From NCBI GenBank assembly GCA_029558835.1, contig JAKQDH010000178.1:1-64000 (forward strand): 64,000 nucleotides of DNA, written 5' to 3'. The notes beneath the pieces are model-generated. The model saw only the letters and a list, made by a program, of their open reading frames with translations, searched no databases and was not told the origin of the DNA. Positions 1 through 7,631 of the stretch are shown here, piece after piece (positions within the stretch are counted from its first letter, which is position 1; every line of letters begins with the position of its first letter). The position numbers and the translations under genes are program-made. This stretch comes from Planctomycetota bacterium (GTDB taxonomy: Bacteria > Planctomycetota > Phycisphaerae > UBA1845).

Positions 1-435
1 GCAGATCGGATCTCTCGTTCAAGACAGAAGGTTTCCACTACATCGCGCTTCCGCCCCGCCACCGCCTCTGGCAACCGCGCCCGCGGCCCTCGGCCCCACA
101 AAAAAACCGAAAAATCCCCACTGCTGTCTAACTTGGGTTAAAGTCGCGCTGCACTTGCCGGCATTGTGCCTTGACCTCTCTGCAGCAAGCGTAGTACGAT
201 GCCTAAGATTGCACCGCGGTAGTGCACTCGGCCTGTGCGGCGTTCGGAGCATATTCGAGTGTCTGCGCGGGTCCGTTGCCTGGTGTTGATACTTTGCGCT
301 AAACGCCGCACGGAGCGTGGGCTAATGTACCCCGGCGCCTTCGTGTGCGACCTCGCTGCGAAGAGTGCAGAGGCCCGAGTTCCTGCGACTTAGGTCTCAG
401 AGTTGGAGTTTGACATACTGCCACGGAGTCTGCCC
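1..435. other. no gene seen upstream of the membrane protein gene
   Basis: I see no convincing coding region here. A 77-codon frame on the minus strand (19-252) has an arginine/alanine-rich shadow-like composition and no ribosome binding site. The stretch is mixed in GC, with A-rich runs around 100-118, and must hold the promoter for the gene starting at 436, but I cannot pick one with confidence. Confidence 0.5.
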
Positions 436-1404
436 ATGGGTGCGCTACTGCTCATCGCTGTCGTGGGTGGTCAGGTCGCTCTTAATGAAGCCTTATCACA
501 AGAGTCGGGGGTCTCGGATGTACCATCCACAGCGAAGCCTGACGCTACGCGCAGTGAAACACGACGCGGCGTCGTGGGTCTGAGCGAAACTGCTCTTTGG
601 GCGTTGCTGAAGGTGGGCGCCGCCAACGTCGCCATCTGTCTCTCTGTTCTCTTGTGGTATGTGCGCCACTTCCTGGACAGCCTGCATGCTGCCGAGAAGG
701 ACTCACCGGAAATGCGGCAGGCCCTTGCGCAATCGCCGAGGATATTCGCAATCCTCGCCGGTGTTGGCTTTGTCGTCGCATCGAGTGTGCTGGCGTACCT
801 AGTATTGTGGGAGGGCAATGCGTTTTGCGGGAACGCCCCTGCCATACACAGCTGCGGCTTCTGGCTCCTTGTGCTTACCCTGTCCGCGCCGGCAGCGGGC
901 GCGGTGACAGTCGGGCTCGTTGCCTTGGCCGAGATTGGGTGGCTCAAGGGCTTGATGCGTGCGGTCACACACTTGTCCAGGTATCTTCTGCCCTTCCCGA
1001 GGCGCCCTGTTCTTCTCGCGGGGCCACGCCAGGTACTGGGTTCGGCGTCGATCGGTCCGCCAGAGCGGGCCTTTGTTGCCCGCAACGAAACCGCGGCGGT
1101 CTGGGAGGTGAGCCGTCGCTGGGTGCAAGACAATGAGCGTGCGTGGGGGCTCGGAAGGGGCTTCCTACGCGCGAACGAGTCCACCCTCGTCGCAATCGTC
1201 GCATCTTGCTGGCAACGCAGGGTTGCAAACAGACCCGATACAGCCGAACCGGACCATCGACTGGAAGGCGAAGTTGCCCGCGAGATCGTGGGCGCTATGA
1301 GCGACCCACGGTGCATTCGTGCGCGCATCTTCAAGAGGCCCTTGCAGATAGCGCGCGCAGCCTGCGCCTTGTATGCGAAGTACGCGTCGCAGAGCGCGCA
1401 CTGA
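436..1404 (+). CDS. three-helix membrane protein of unknown function, partner of the KAP NTPase
   Basis: I do not recognise the family. The ATG at 436 is chosen because a GGAG at 425-428 sits 7 bases ahead of it; a TTG at 403 would add 11 residues. Counting from 436 the protein has 322 residues, a short hydrophobic start (MGALLLIAVVGG) and three clear hydrophobic helices at about 53-77, 102-125 and 142-167. The C-terminal ~150 residues are soluble and basic, with several Arg/Trp-rich helices. The gene ends 12 bases before the KAP NTPase gene, so the two are very likely co-transcribed. Base composition is visibly lower in GC than the housekeeping genes further right, which suggests acquired DNA. 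Inference: it may anchor the NTPase to the membrane, since the NTPase itself has no transmembrane helices that I can see, unlike many KAP proteins. Confidence 0.75.
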   Translation: MGALLLIAVVGGQVALNEALSQESGVSDVPSTAKPDATRSETRRGVVGLSETALWALLKVGAANVAICLSVLLWYVRHFLDSLHAAEKDSPEMRQALAQSPRIFAILAGVGFVVASSVLAYLVLWEGNAFCGNAPAIHSCGFWLLVLTLSAPAAGAVTVGLVALAEIGWLKGLMRAVTHLSRYLLPFPRRPVLLAGPRQVLGSASIGPPERAFVARNETAAVWEVSRRWVQDNERAWGLGRGFLRANESTLVAIVASCWQRRVANRPDTAEPDHRLEGEVAREIVGAMSDPRCIRARIFKRPLQIARAACALYAKYASQSAH

Positions 1405-1416
1405 GGAGACATATCG

Positions 1417-4230
1417 ATGTCATTAAGCGACAACTTGCGGGACTTCTATCAGAATCAGTTGGTCACTCGTCTCAGAATGACGTATCACGTAGCTGGTCCG
1501 CTACTGGATACACTGCTCACTGATGCGATTGCTGGTCGCGCCGCGGATGCCCTTTGCCTCTGCGATCTCCCCTGTGGCTTAGAGGGCGACGCATTTGGTT
1601 TCGAGACGTTGGCTCGCGACCTGTTCCACACCATGACAAGTGACTTCCTGCTTACACCCTATACGCTCTGCATCGACGGGGAGTGGGGAGCGGGAAAGAG
1701 CTCGCTGGCGAGGATCATTCATTCGCACTTCCAACGTGAAGACATCATCCGCAAGGGATGCCTTTCGATCTGGATAGACACGTCCCTAATCGACAATCAC
1801 GATTGCGTCCTAGCAGTCTTGGGTGAAACCACCCTGCGCTGTGCTGTCCAGCTCGCTAAACGTATCCTCACAGACAGACGACGGCGGTTTGAGGAGAACA
1901 TCGATACTCTGGGACCAATGTTCGTTGCCTTCGGGGACGCGCTAGGTAGACGCGACCAGAAGAGGGTTCTTCGTACGCTCAAGAGTGATGCATCCCGCTG
2001 GTACAGAGAGTGGGGGGCACGCAAGGTTTCTCACTGGGACTTCGACGCGTTTCGCCGACTTGTCAGCAGCATTAGGCACGGGCTTCTTGGGCGGGGTGGG
2101 CTAGCGAGGATTGCCTGGATCATTGACGATCTCGACCGCTGCAGATCCAGTGTCGTGCTTCGCATGCTCGACGTTCACCGAACGCTATTGGAACAGTTGG
2201 GTACGGTCCTCATCTACCCCATGCATATGGAGATTATCATAGCTGTTGTCCGCAGACACTTCCTCGAGGAGGGCGCCGCACGCGCGCCCTACACCGACGC
2301 TCGGCACGCGTACGCCTGCGAAAGGCAGGCCGAGACTTACCTTGAGAAGATGTTCTTTCGCCGTATTCGTCCGCCGGAGCCAACAGAACAGCAGCTTGAG
2401 GAATGGTTGCAACACCACCTCCTTCCAGAGGGCGCTGTGTTTGGCGGGCTTGCTGAGTTCATGCGGGATGGCTACTTCCGCAATCCGAGGTACATCAAGA
2501 GGTTTGCAAATGCGGTCTGCACCCTGTCACAGAGGTACTCTGCGGCGAAGCAGCTGGCAGCGAGGCCTCAGGCAATGTCGGCCCTGGCGGATGATGACGA
2601 TTCGTGGTATGGATTACTAGCACTGGACGACGACTCTTTGGCGCTACAGATCCTGGCGAAGGTAACCGCGTTTGCCCTAGCCGACGCATTTCGCGCGTTC
2701 TACGATCCCGCGCGCATGCCATCACCAGGACACTTGGTTGAGTGCGAGGTGAGCGCATATGCGGGAGATCCATTGCCGTGTCTAGTGTTTAACGAGAATG
2801 ACCGGGCATGGGCCTTGGTCAACGAGCGAGCTTCGCCGGTTTTGGTGCGATTCCTGAAGAGCGGCCCGAGGCTTGCCGACCACTTTGCTGCGACGCGGTC
2901 AGCACTTCTTGTCACCGAGTCGGTTCTTCCGGTCCCGCATATCAGATGGCGCACAGATGTGAAGATCGAGGCGTTGAGCGCTCCAATGGAGAAAGCAAGA
3001 CCGTGGGGGCGTGAGGTGGCACCGCAGGACAGAGAGAGGGTGCAGAATATAGTGCAGGGTTGGTGCGAACGGGTGGGGCGTGAAGTAGTGGTTCCGACAA
3101 AGATACAGCGCATACTGCAGACTGTGGCGCCGGATTCGGCCGTGGAGGCTTTTGTGGAGCATGAGTGGAATCCGTCGCCCCGGGACATTGTGATGCAGGC
3201 TGAGCCCGCGTGGACGCAAGGCAGGGAGCGTGATGTGGCGTGGTTGTTCTGTGCGGCCTCTGTACATGAGGAGTGGGGGGCTGCCGATGCCCAGGCGTGC
3301 CTTGGTCCAGCGAGGCAACTGAGAGATAAGGGGTACGCGATCTCTCTCGCCCAGATGGGGCTTGCCCGGCGGGGTGGCGACCCGGACATGTGCATCGCTT
3401 GCGCGCAGGCGCTCGTTCGCAGCGGCTCTCGTCCGGCAGTCGAGCAGGCGCTGAGTGAAGCGCTGCGCTTGCTTGGGGTCGCCCCTGAAACACTCGCGTC
3501 GGGCAAGCTCGCTGTCGCAGATCGGCTTGACGAGGACGTGTTTCTTTCGGCGTTCCTGATCGCTACAGATGCTCTGGGTAAACTGGACCGTTTCGCGGAG
3601 GAACTGAGCCTAGCTCAGGCAGCCGCGGGCACGAGGAGTGGACGGTGCTCTGCGGTAGCGAGGAATTTCGCCAGGGCACTGGAGCGTAACGGACAAGTTG
3701 CGGTGGCAGTCAAAGTGTACCACGCCGCAATCGCTTTGGATGGGGATCAAGACCAAGCCTGCGCGTGGTGTGCGGCTTGTGTCGACGAAGGTGATAGGCT
3801 TGACTACCTGCTTGCAGCCGTGGACCGTGACCCAACGGATGGCGCGCTTGCGACCGCGATCGGGACTAGGCTGCACAACAGTGGGCACAGGACAGAGGCT
3901 ACTCCATGGTTGGAGCTCGGTGTGGCGTTGAAACCAGAAGCTAGGGAACACCGCTCAGCGCTGGAGAAGAACCTCCAAGTTACGCGCGGTCTGGCGGAGG
4001 CTTCCAAGGTAATGGACCCGGAGTATGTCCCGAGGGTAGACGATACGGCGCTCCGCGCTGCGGCCCATGCAGGCCATCGGAACCTCATGAAGAAGATCAT
4101 TCACGAGGGTAGGATCGAGTATGCTGGAGTGGTTCTGTTTGACCCGGACAACCTGCCGGCGTGGATTCAGGAGCGGTTCCCGCATATCCAAGAGCGCGTC
4201 GCTTCTCCAAAAGTCGAACTGGAGGCGTGA
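1417..4230 (+). CDS. KAP family P-loop NTPase with TPR-like C-terminal region
   Basis: This 937-residue protein carries the KAP signature. The Walker A is GEWGAGKSS at residues 88-96 and the Walker B is IAWIIDDLDRC at about 231-241; the DDLDRC ending is the family hallmark. The N-terminal segment around 55-70 (GDAFGFETLARDL) matches the usual KAP lead-in. Known KAP NTPases are often membrane-linked and are found in defence islands and animal signalling scaffolds. Here no transmembrane helix interrupts the P-loop domain; the gene upstream supplies helices instead. Residues about 620-920 are helical with TPR-like repeats (for example around 690-760 and 770-850), likely a protein-interaction surface. 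The start is supported by GAGGAG at 1402-1407, shortly before ATG 1417. Lower GC than neighbours hints at transfer. The family call is secure; the biological role, possibly anti-phage, is inference. Confidence 0.88.
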   Translation: MSLSDNLRDFYQNQLVTRLRMTYHVAGPLLDTLLTDAIAGRAADALCLCDLPCGLEGDAFGFETLARDLFHTMTSDFLLTPYTLCIDGEWGAGKSSLARIIHSHFQREDIIRKGCLSIWIDTSLIDNHDCVLAVLGETTLRCAVQLAKRILTDRRRRFEENIDTLGPMFVAFGDALGRRDQKRVLRTLKSDASRWYREWGARKVSHWDFDAFRRLVSSIRHGLLGRGGLARIAWIIDDLDRCRSSVVLRMLDVHRTLLEQLGTVLIYPMHMEIIIAVVRRHFLEEGAARAPYTDARHAYACERQAETYLEKMFFRRIRPPEPTEQQLEEWLQHHLLPEGAVFGGLAEFMRDGYFRNPRYIKRFANAVCTLSQRYSAAKQLAARPQAMSALADDDDSWYGLLALDDDSLALQILAKVTAFALADAFRAFYDPARMPSPGHLVECEVSAYAGDPLPCLVFNENDRAWALVNERASPVLVRFLKSGPRLADHFAATRSALLVTESVLPVPHIRWRTDVKIEALSAPMEKARPWGREVAPQDRERVQNIVQGWCERVGREVVVPTKIQRILQTVAPDSAVEAFVEHEWNPSPRDIVMQAEPAWTQGRERDVAWLFCAASVHEEWGAADAQACLGPARQLRDKGYAISLAQMGLARRGGDPDMCIACAQALVRSGSRPAVEQALSEALRLLGVAPETLASGKLAVADRLDEDVFLSAFLIATDALGKLDRFAEELSLAQAAAGTRSGRCSAVARNFARALERNGQVAVAVKVYHAAIALDGDQDQACAWCAACVDEGDRLDYLLAAVDRDPTDGALATAIGTRLHNSGHRTEATPWLELGVALKPEAREHRSALEKNLQVTRGLAEASKVMDPEYVPRVDDTALRAAAHAGHRNLMKKIIHEGRIEYAGVVLFDPDNLPAWIQERFPHIQERVASPKVELEA

Positions 4231-4343
4231 ATAGCAGTGAGAATCCGGCACTCTCGACGTAAAGGACGGCAGCTCTGTTCACGTGTCGGGGCACATGGGC
4301 GTGACGCGCCGATCTCGACGACGGGAGGATGTGTCCTCAGCAG

Positions 4344-5108
4344 CTACTCCGAACCCGGCCGGCGCGGGATCAGCCGCGTCTCCGGCGTCAGCAGGCTTCG
4401 GGCGCGGTCGAGGTCGATCAAGTACTGCTCCGGGGCGGTGGCTGCGGTCAGCTTGTCAAGTGACCATGCGGTATCGAGCGTGAACGGGCCGACTTGGCGG
4501 CGGACGAGGCTGGTCAGGCAACCGCCGGTGGTCAGGTGGGTGCCGAGGTCGCGGATCAACGCGCGCACGTACGTGCCCCGGCCGCAGGCTAGCTCGAAGT
4601 CAAGGTGGGGCCAGTCGTACGCGTGCAGGTGCAGCCAGTAGATGTGCACGGGGCGCGGCGCGAGTACCACGGTTTCGTCGCGTCGCGCGCGGCGGTACGC
4701 GGGGACGCCGCCGATCTTGACGGCGCTGATGGCCGGCGGCACCTGCGCGATCGTCCCCTCGAACTCGCGCAGCGCCTCGGCCACCCGCTCGGCCGACGGG
4801 ATGCCGGTCGGCGGCACGGGCACCGGCGTCAGCGGCCGATCCGCGTCGAAGCTGACGCTGGTCACGTCCAGCCGGGCGGTGGCTCGATACACCTTGGGCT
4901 GATCCATGATGGCCTCGACGAGCTTGGTGGCCCGGCCGAGGCAGAGCACGAGCACGCCGGTGGCGGCCGGGTCGAGCGTGCCGGCGTGGCCGCTCTTACG
5001 CTGCCCGGTGATCCGCCGCACCCGGTAGACCGCCTGGGCGGAGGTCAACCCGGCCGGCTTGTCGAGAATGATGAGTCCGTCGAGCGTGGTGGTGGCCTCC
5101 GGGGCCAC
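4344..5108 (-). CDS. truB: tRNA pseudouridine(55) synthase TruB
   Basis: TruB isomerises uridine 55 in the T-loop of tRNAs to pseudouridine in the cytoplasm. The 254-residue protein begins with the family start (LIILDKPAGLTSAQAV, residues 12-27) and holds the catalytic motif GTLDPAATG at 43-51, with the nucleophile Asp46. The RGTYVRALIRDLG motif near residues 180-192 is also typical. Length is a little short of the ~300 residues of enzymes with a PUA domain, so it appears to be the compact form without a clear C-terminal PUA domain. The gene stands alone: rbfA, infB or rpsO, its frequent neighbours, are not in the window. It is convergent with the KAP gene and is followed upstream by a long repeat-filled spacer. 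Confidence 0.95.
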   Translation of the reverse strand: MAPEATTTLDGLIILDKPAGLTSAQAVYRVRRITGQRKSGHAGTLDPAATGVLVLCLGRATKLVEAIMDQPKVYRATARLDVTSVSFDADRPLTPVPVPPTGIPSAERVAEALREFEGTIAQVPPAISAVKIGGVPAYRRARRDETVVLAPRPVHIYWLHLHAYDWPHLDFELACGRGTYVRALIRDLGTHLTTGGCLTSLVRRQVGPFTLDTAWSLDKLTAATAPEQYLIDLDRARSLLTPETRLIPRRPGSE

Positions 5109-5603
5109 GGCCCCAAGGGGGTGGGGCAGTTGGCAGTTTTCAGTCGTCAGTCGTCAGTTCTCGGTCGGCACTCGGTGGTCGTCGGCTTTCAGCTATAAGC
5201 TGTAAGCCATCAGTCGTCAGTTCTCGGTTGTCAGTCGTCAGTCCTTGGCCGTTGTTCCGGCCTGCCGGCCCTGGAAGGGCCGCAGCCAGTGGCCCAGGGT
5301 GGCAACCCTCACCCCCACCCCTCTCCCTAAAAGGGCGAGGGGTCAGAGGGCCATCGCGAGGTCCGTTGTCCTCCGGTCTGCTGGCCCTGGAAGGGCCGAA
5401 GCCGGTAGCCGGGGGGTGCCAACCTCCGGTTCGCGGCGTGCCCTCGTCTTTTTTCTCTCCCTGCGAGCCCCGGCAGGGCGAAGGACTGCTGCACATTCCA
5501 CAAGCCCACATGCCCTTCCTTCGCCCCGCTGGGGCTCAAATGTGTCTGGTTGTCGCGTCAATCCCAGGGGCTCACGCCGCCTGGCTACCTACTTTCGCCC
5601 TCT

Positions 5604-5798
5604 GGGGCTTCCACTCGCGCGCGGGCTGCCCTGTCAGCTCACGCAGAGGCGCAGAGCACGCAGAGGGGCTTCCACATGCGCACGGGCCGCTCTGCTGCCA
5701 CACTCCTTCCGTGTCCGGCGCCGTCCGGGGCTTCCACGCGCGCGCGGGCCGCTCCGTCAGCTCACGCAGAGGCGCGGAGCACGCAGAGGGGCTTCCAC
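5604..5798. repeat. direct duplication of a ~72-base unit
   Basis: Copy one is 5604-5675 and copy two 5727-5798. Both run from GGGGCTTCCAC through CAGCTCACGCAGAGGCGC to GCAGAGGGGCTTCCAC, with only a handful of differences. A partial third GGGGCTTCCACATGCGCAC lies between them. It is non-coding as far as I can see. Confidence 0.7.
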
Positions 5799-5999
5799 TC
5801 GCGGGGCCGGTGGTCAGGCGCGCGTCGTTCATCGGTCCCCCAACGGAGCGTCTTCGCGTCCGCGACCCTCACCCCCAACCCCTCTCCCTGAAAGGGCGAG
5901 GGGTTCAGGCACCGCAGGACTTGGGCACCCGTCCCTCAATCGGCAGGACTTGGGCGACCCGTCCCTCGGGTCCACGGACCTGGGCCACCTGCCCGGCCG

Positions 6000-6028
6000 T
6001 TGCGGGCAGGATAGCCACTCTCTATACT
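6000..6028 (+). promoter_or_regulatory. sigma-70-like promoter for the FmdB-type gene
   Basis: TTGCGG at 6000-6005 and TATACT at 6023-6028 are separated by exactly 17 bases, and the start codon follows at 6067. Similar pairs with TTGC at -35 and TATAGT/TAGAAT at -10, also with 17-base spacers, lie ahead of the TPR gene at 35963 and the nuo operon, which supports a shared promoter type. Confidence 0.55.
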
Positions 6029-6066
6029 CTGCCCAAGACACCCGCACGGGGAGGGAAAGTCAGCCG

Positions 6067-6300
6067 ATGCCGATTTACGAGTACATCTGCACCGCCTGCC
6101 GGCACGAGTTTGAGGAGTTGGCCCGCACGATGGCGGCCAGGAAGCCGAAATGCCCCTCGTGCGGCAGTGGGAGGGTGGAGCGGAAGTTCAGTGCCTTCGC
6201 GGCCCGGCGGGGGGTGGAGGGGGCCGGTGGCGGTTGCTTCGACCATCCGGGCTGCGATTCCTGCTGTGCCGGCGGAACGTGCCCGATGGGGGATGATTGA
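6067..6300 (+). CDS. FmdB-type zinc ribbon protein
   Basis: This 77-residue protein begins MPIYEYICTACRHEFE, the characteristic start of the FmdB/CxxC_CXXC_SSSS putative regulatory family. Four cysteines at positions 8, 11, 29 and 32 form two CxxC pairs that should bind one zinc ion. A second cysteine-rich stretch follows at 57-72 (C57, C63, C66, C67, C72), which is common in the family and may hold another metal. The start at 6067 is set by the family's conserved MPIYEY; the frame is open far upstream through repeats but that part is not protein-like. Function is not established for the family; roles in regulation of formamidase or amidase genes were proposed in other bacteria. The gene is monocistronic, with a promoter at 6000-6028. 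Confidence 0.85.
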   Translation: MPIYEYICTACRHEFEELARTMAARKPKCPSCGSGRVERKFSAFAARRGVEGAGGGCFDHPGCDSCCAGGTCPMGDD

Positions 6301-6334
6301 CGGTTCGGAAGGGCGGCGGCGTGTGCGCTCGCAA

Positions 6335-6378
6335 GGGTGCCATGCTTTCCCGCGACAGCAGTCGCGGGTAAGCATGCT
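6335..6378. repeat. dispersed repeat family B, hairpin copy
   Basis: The core is CATGCTT-T-CCCGCGAC-AGCA-GTCGCGGG-T-AAGCATG, a long hairpin with a four-base loop. The same element recurs nearly base for base at about 27594-27634, with only two differences in some 50 bases including flanks. Relatives with the GGCATGCC theme occur at 25743-25905 and 44826-44942. Confidence 0.8.
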
Positions 6379-6420
6379 CTGGCAGGCTGAGCGCATGCCG
6401 GTGTTTCATCAGTCCCCCAG

Positions 6421-6530
6421 GTCCAAAGGACCTGGGCCACCCGCCCAAAGGACCTGGGCCACCCGCCCAAAGGACCTGGGCCACCCGGCCAAAGGACCTG
6501 GGCCACCTAGCCCACGGATTTGGGCCACCC
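6421..6530 (+). repeat. tandem array of five 22-base units
   Basis: Five consecutive 22-base units start at 6421, 6443, 6465, 6487 and 6509. The core is AAAGGACCTGGGCCACCC; units two and three are identical, while the last is the most diverged. The unit is shorter than a CRISPR repeat plus spacer and there are no variable spacers. Degenerate relatives lie at 5920-5995. It sits between the FmdB gene and the next membrane protein gene. Confidence 0.85.
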
Positions 6531-6557
6531 GGGCGACTGACGGTTCGGAGACGAAGC

Positions 6558-7049
6558 TTGGCTTCGATGCCTTCACAGCAGATGGCCCGGTTGCCGGTGG
6601 CGGTGTTTCTCGCCTGGCTGATTCCGGGTGCCGGGCACCTGTTCCTCGGGCATCGCGCTCGCGGGCTCATCTTCCTGGTGACGATCACGCTGACGTTCTG
6701 GACGGGGGTGGCCGTGGGCGGCGTGCGCGGGACGGTGGACCCGCAGGAGCGCGGGTTGTGGTTCCTGGCGCAGGTTTGTAACGGTGGCAATGCGTTGAGC
6801 GGGCTGCTGCTGCACAAGATGGTGCAGCCTCCGCCTGTGGCCCCGGCCGTCGAGCAGGCGGCACACCGACTGGGCCGGGCGTCCGCCTCGGCGCGGGCGA
6901 CGTATGCGGGCCACTGGCTGGGGCTGGACGTGGCGGTGCACTACACGGGGGTGGCCGGCCTGCTCAACCTGCTGGTGATTTTCGATGTGATCCTGCGCGC
7001 GGAGCGCGCGAACCTGGTGCGTGAGGAAACGCCTGCTCCCGTGTCGTAG
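6558..7049 (+). CDS. conserved small membrane protein (planctomycete type)
   Basis: The 163-residue product has a short N-terminus with PVAVFLAWLIPGAGHLFLG at about 13-31, then further hydrophobic segments near 37-55 and 128-146. The LAWLIPGAGHLFLG...RGL start is a motif of small TM2-like or DUF6677-like membrane proteins that I associate with planctomycetes; the exact family name is from memory and uncertain. The TTG at 6558 is preceded by GGAG (6547-6550) with 7-base spacing; an in-frame ATG at 6567 is the alternative. It is followed after 164 bases by another small membrane protein gene on the same strand, which may be co-transcribed. No catalytic motif is visible, so no function is offered. 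Confidence 0.75.
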   Translation: MASMPSQQMARLPVAVFLAWLIPGAGHLFLGHRARGLIFLVTITLTFWTGVAVGGVRGTVDPQERGLWFLAQVCNGGNALSGLLLHKMVQPPPVAPAVEQAAHRLGRASASARATYAGHWLGLDVAVHYTGVAGLLNLLVIFDVILRAERANLVREETPAPVS

Positions 7050-7213
7050 AGTGCCTCACGGGGGACGCTCATCCGGTTGGGAGAGGGGCCCGGTGGACGC
7101 TGCCGCGCTGCGGGCGGGGAGCGCAGGCGGGCGACGGCGACGTTGACCTTTGTCGGCTCCCTGAAGGTCGGGGTTCGGCGGGGCGGCGCAGCGCTTGCGA
7201 TGGTGAAGTCTCG

Positions 7214-7438
7214 ATGATGCTGGCCACGATGTTCAAGGATGCCCTGTACCTGGCGTCGCCGCAGCGGCTGCTGCTCATCCTGCCGTTGTGCCTGGCGGTG
7301 GCCGTCGTGTACAAGACCACGCGCTGCGCCGACGTGAAGCAGGTGCCGATGGCGGCCCTCATACTGTGGGTGACGATTGTGATTGGCATGTACGCCGTCG
7401 GCGTCGGCCTGTGGCTGATGTACCTGCTGCTGGCGTGA
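7214..7438 (+). CDS. 74-residue two-helix membrane protein of unknown function
   Basis: The protein has two clear hydrophobic helices, at about residues 19-34 (LLLILPLCLAVAVVY) and 46-72, joined by a short polar loop with TTRCADVKQVP. I do not recognise a named family, but the regular layout, the codon use and the position directly after another membrane protein gene on the same strand favour a real gene. A ribosome binding site is not obvious, and ATG 7217 is an alternative one codon in. It may form an operon with the gene at 6558. Nothing in it suggests a toxin, although a small two-helix peptide could be one; no antitoxin partner or antisense RNA is evident. Confidence 0.6.
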   Translation: MMLATMFKDALYLASPQRLLLILPLCLAVAVVYKTTRCADVKQVPMAALILWVTIVIGMYAVGVGLWLMYLLLA

Positions 7439-7480
7439 CGTTGGTCAGTTAACAGCGCATCGCTGTCGGCCGGAAGCTGT

Positions 7481-7600
7481 CAGCTTCGAGTTGTCAGTTG
7501 TCAGTTATCAGTCGTCAGTGGAACGCCCAGTCCCCTCCTCTTGCCTCTTGCCTCTTGCCTTCCTTCCACCTCTTGCCCTCTGCTTGATTCGCCATTTCGC
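7481..7600. repeat. simple-word spacer array
   Basis: The spacer downstream of the 74-residue gene repeats GTCAGTTGTCAGTTATCAG-type words (7483-7520) and then CTCTTGC words in tandem (7543-7580). It resembles the arrays at 5137-5258 and 28935-29260. No coding capacity is seen. Confidence 0.6.
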
Positions 7601-7631
7601 GGTGGGCTGACGCCGCTTGTTCATCGGGTCC

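Larger units (their letters stand above)
5109..6066. repeat. repeat-rich intergenic spacer between truB and the FmdB gene
   Basis: This 958-base spacer has no believable gene; long plus-strand frames through it are Arg/Pro/Ser-rich translations of repeats. It holds, in order: an irregular array of CAGTCGTCAGT-like words (about 5137-5258); one copy of the CCTCTCCCT/AGGGCGAGG hairpin element (5305-5346); a ~72-base direct duplication (5604-5675 and 5727-5798) ending in CACGCAGAGG; a second hairpin element (5865-5909); and degenerate copies of the GGACCTGGGCCACC word (5920-5995) that forms a cleaner array at 6421-6530. The FmdB promoter sits at its right end. Confidence 0.8.

Noticed and set aside
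19..252. 77-codon minus-strand frame at the left edge
   Set aside because: No ribosome site, shadow-like composition, no family resemblance.
471..1433. 320-codon minus-strand frame
   Set aside because: Antisense to the membrane protein gene; Arg/Ser/Thr-rich with no ribosome site.
6421..6530. CRISPR array
   Set aside because: Units of 22 bases follow each other directly with no spacers, and no cas genes are in the window.
5228..6781. Long plus-strand frames through the truB-FmdB spacer
   Set aside because: They translate direct repeats into Arg/Pro/Ser-rich text; only the last part in one frame (from 6067) is a real protein.
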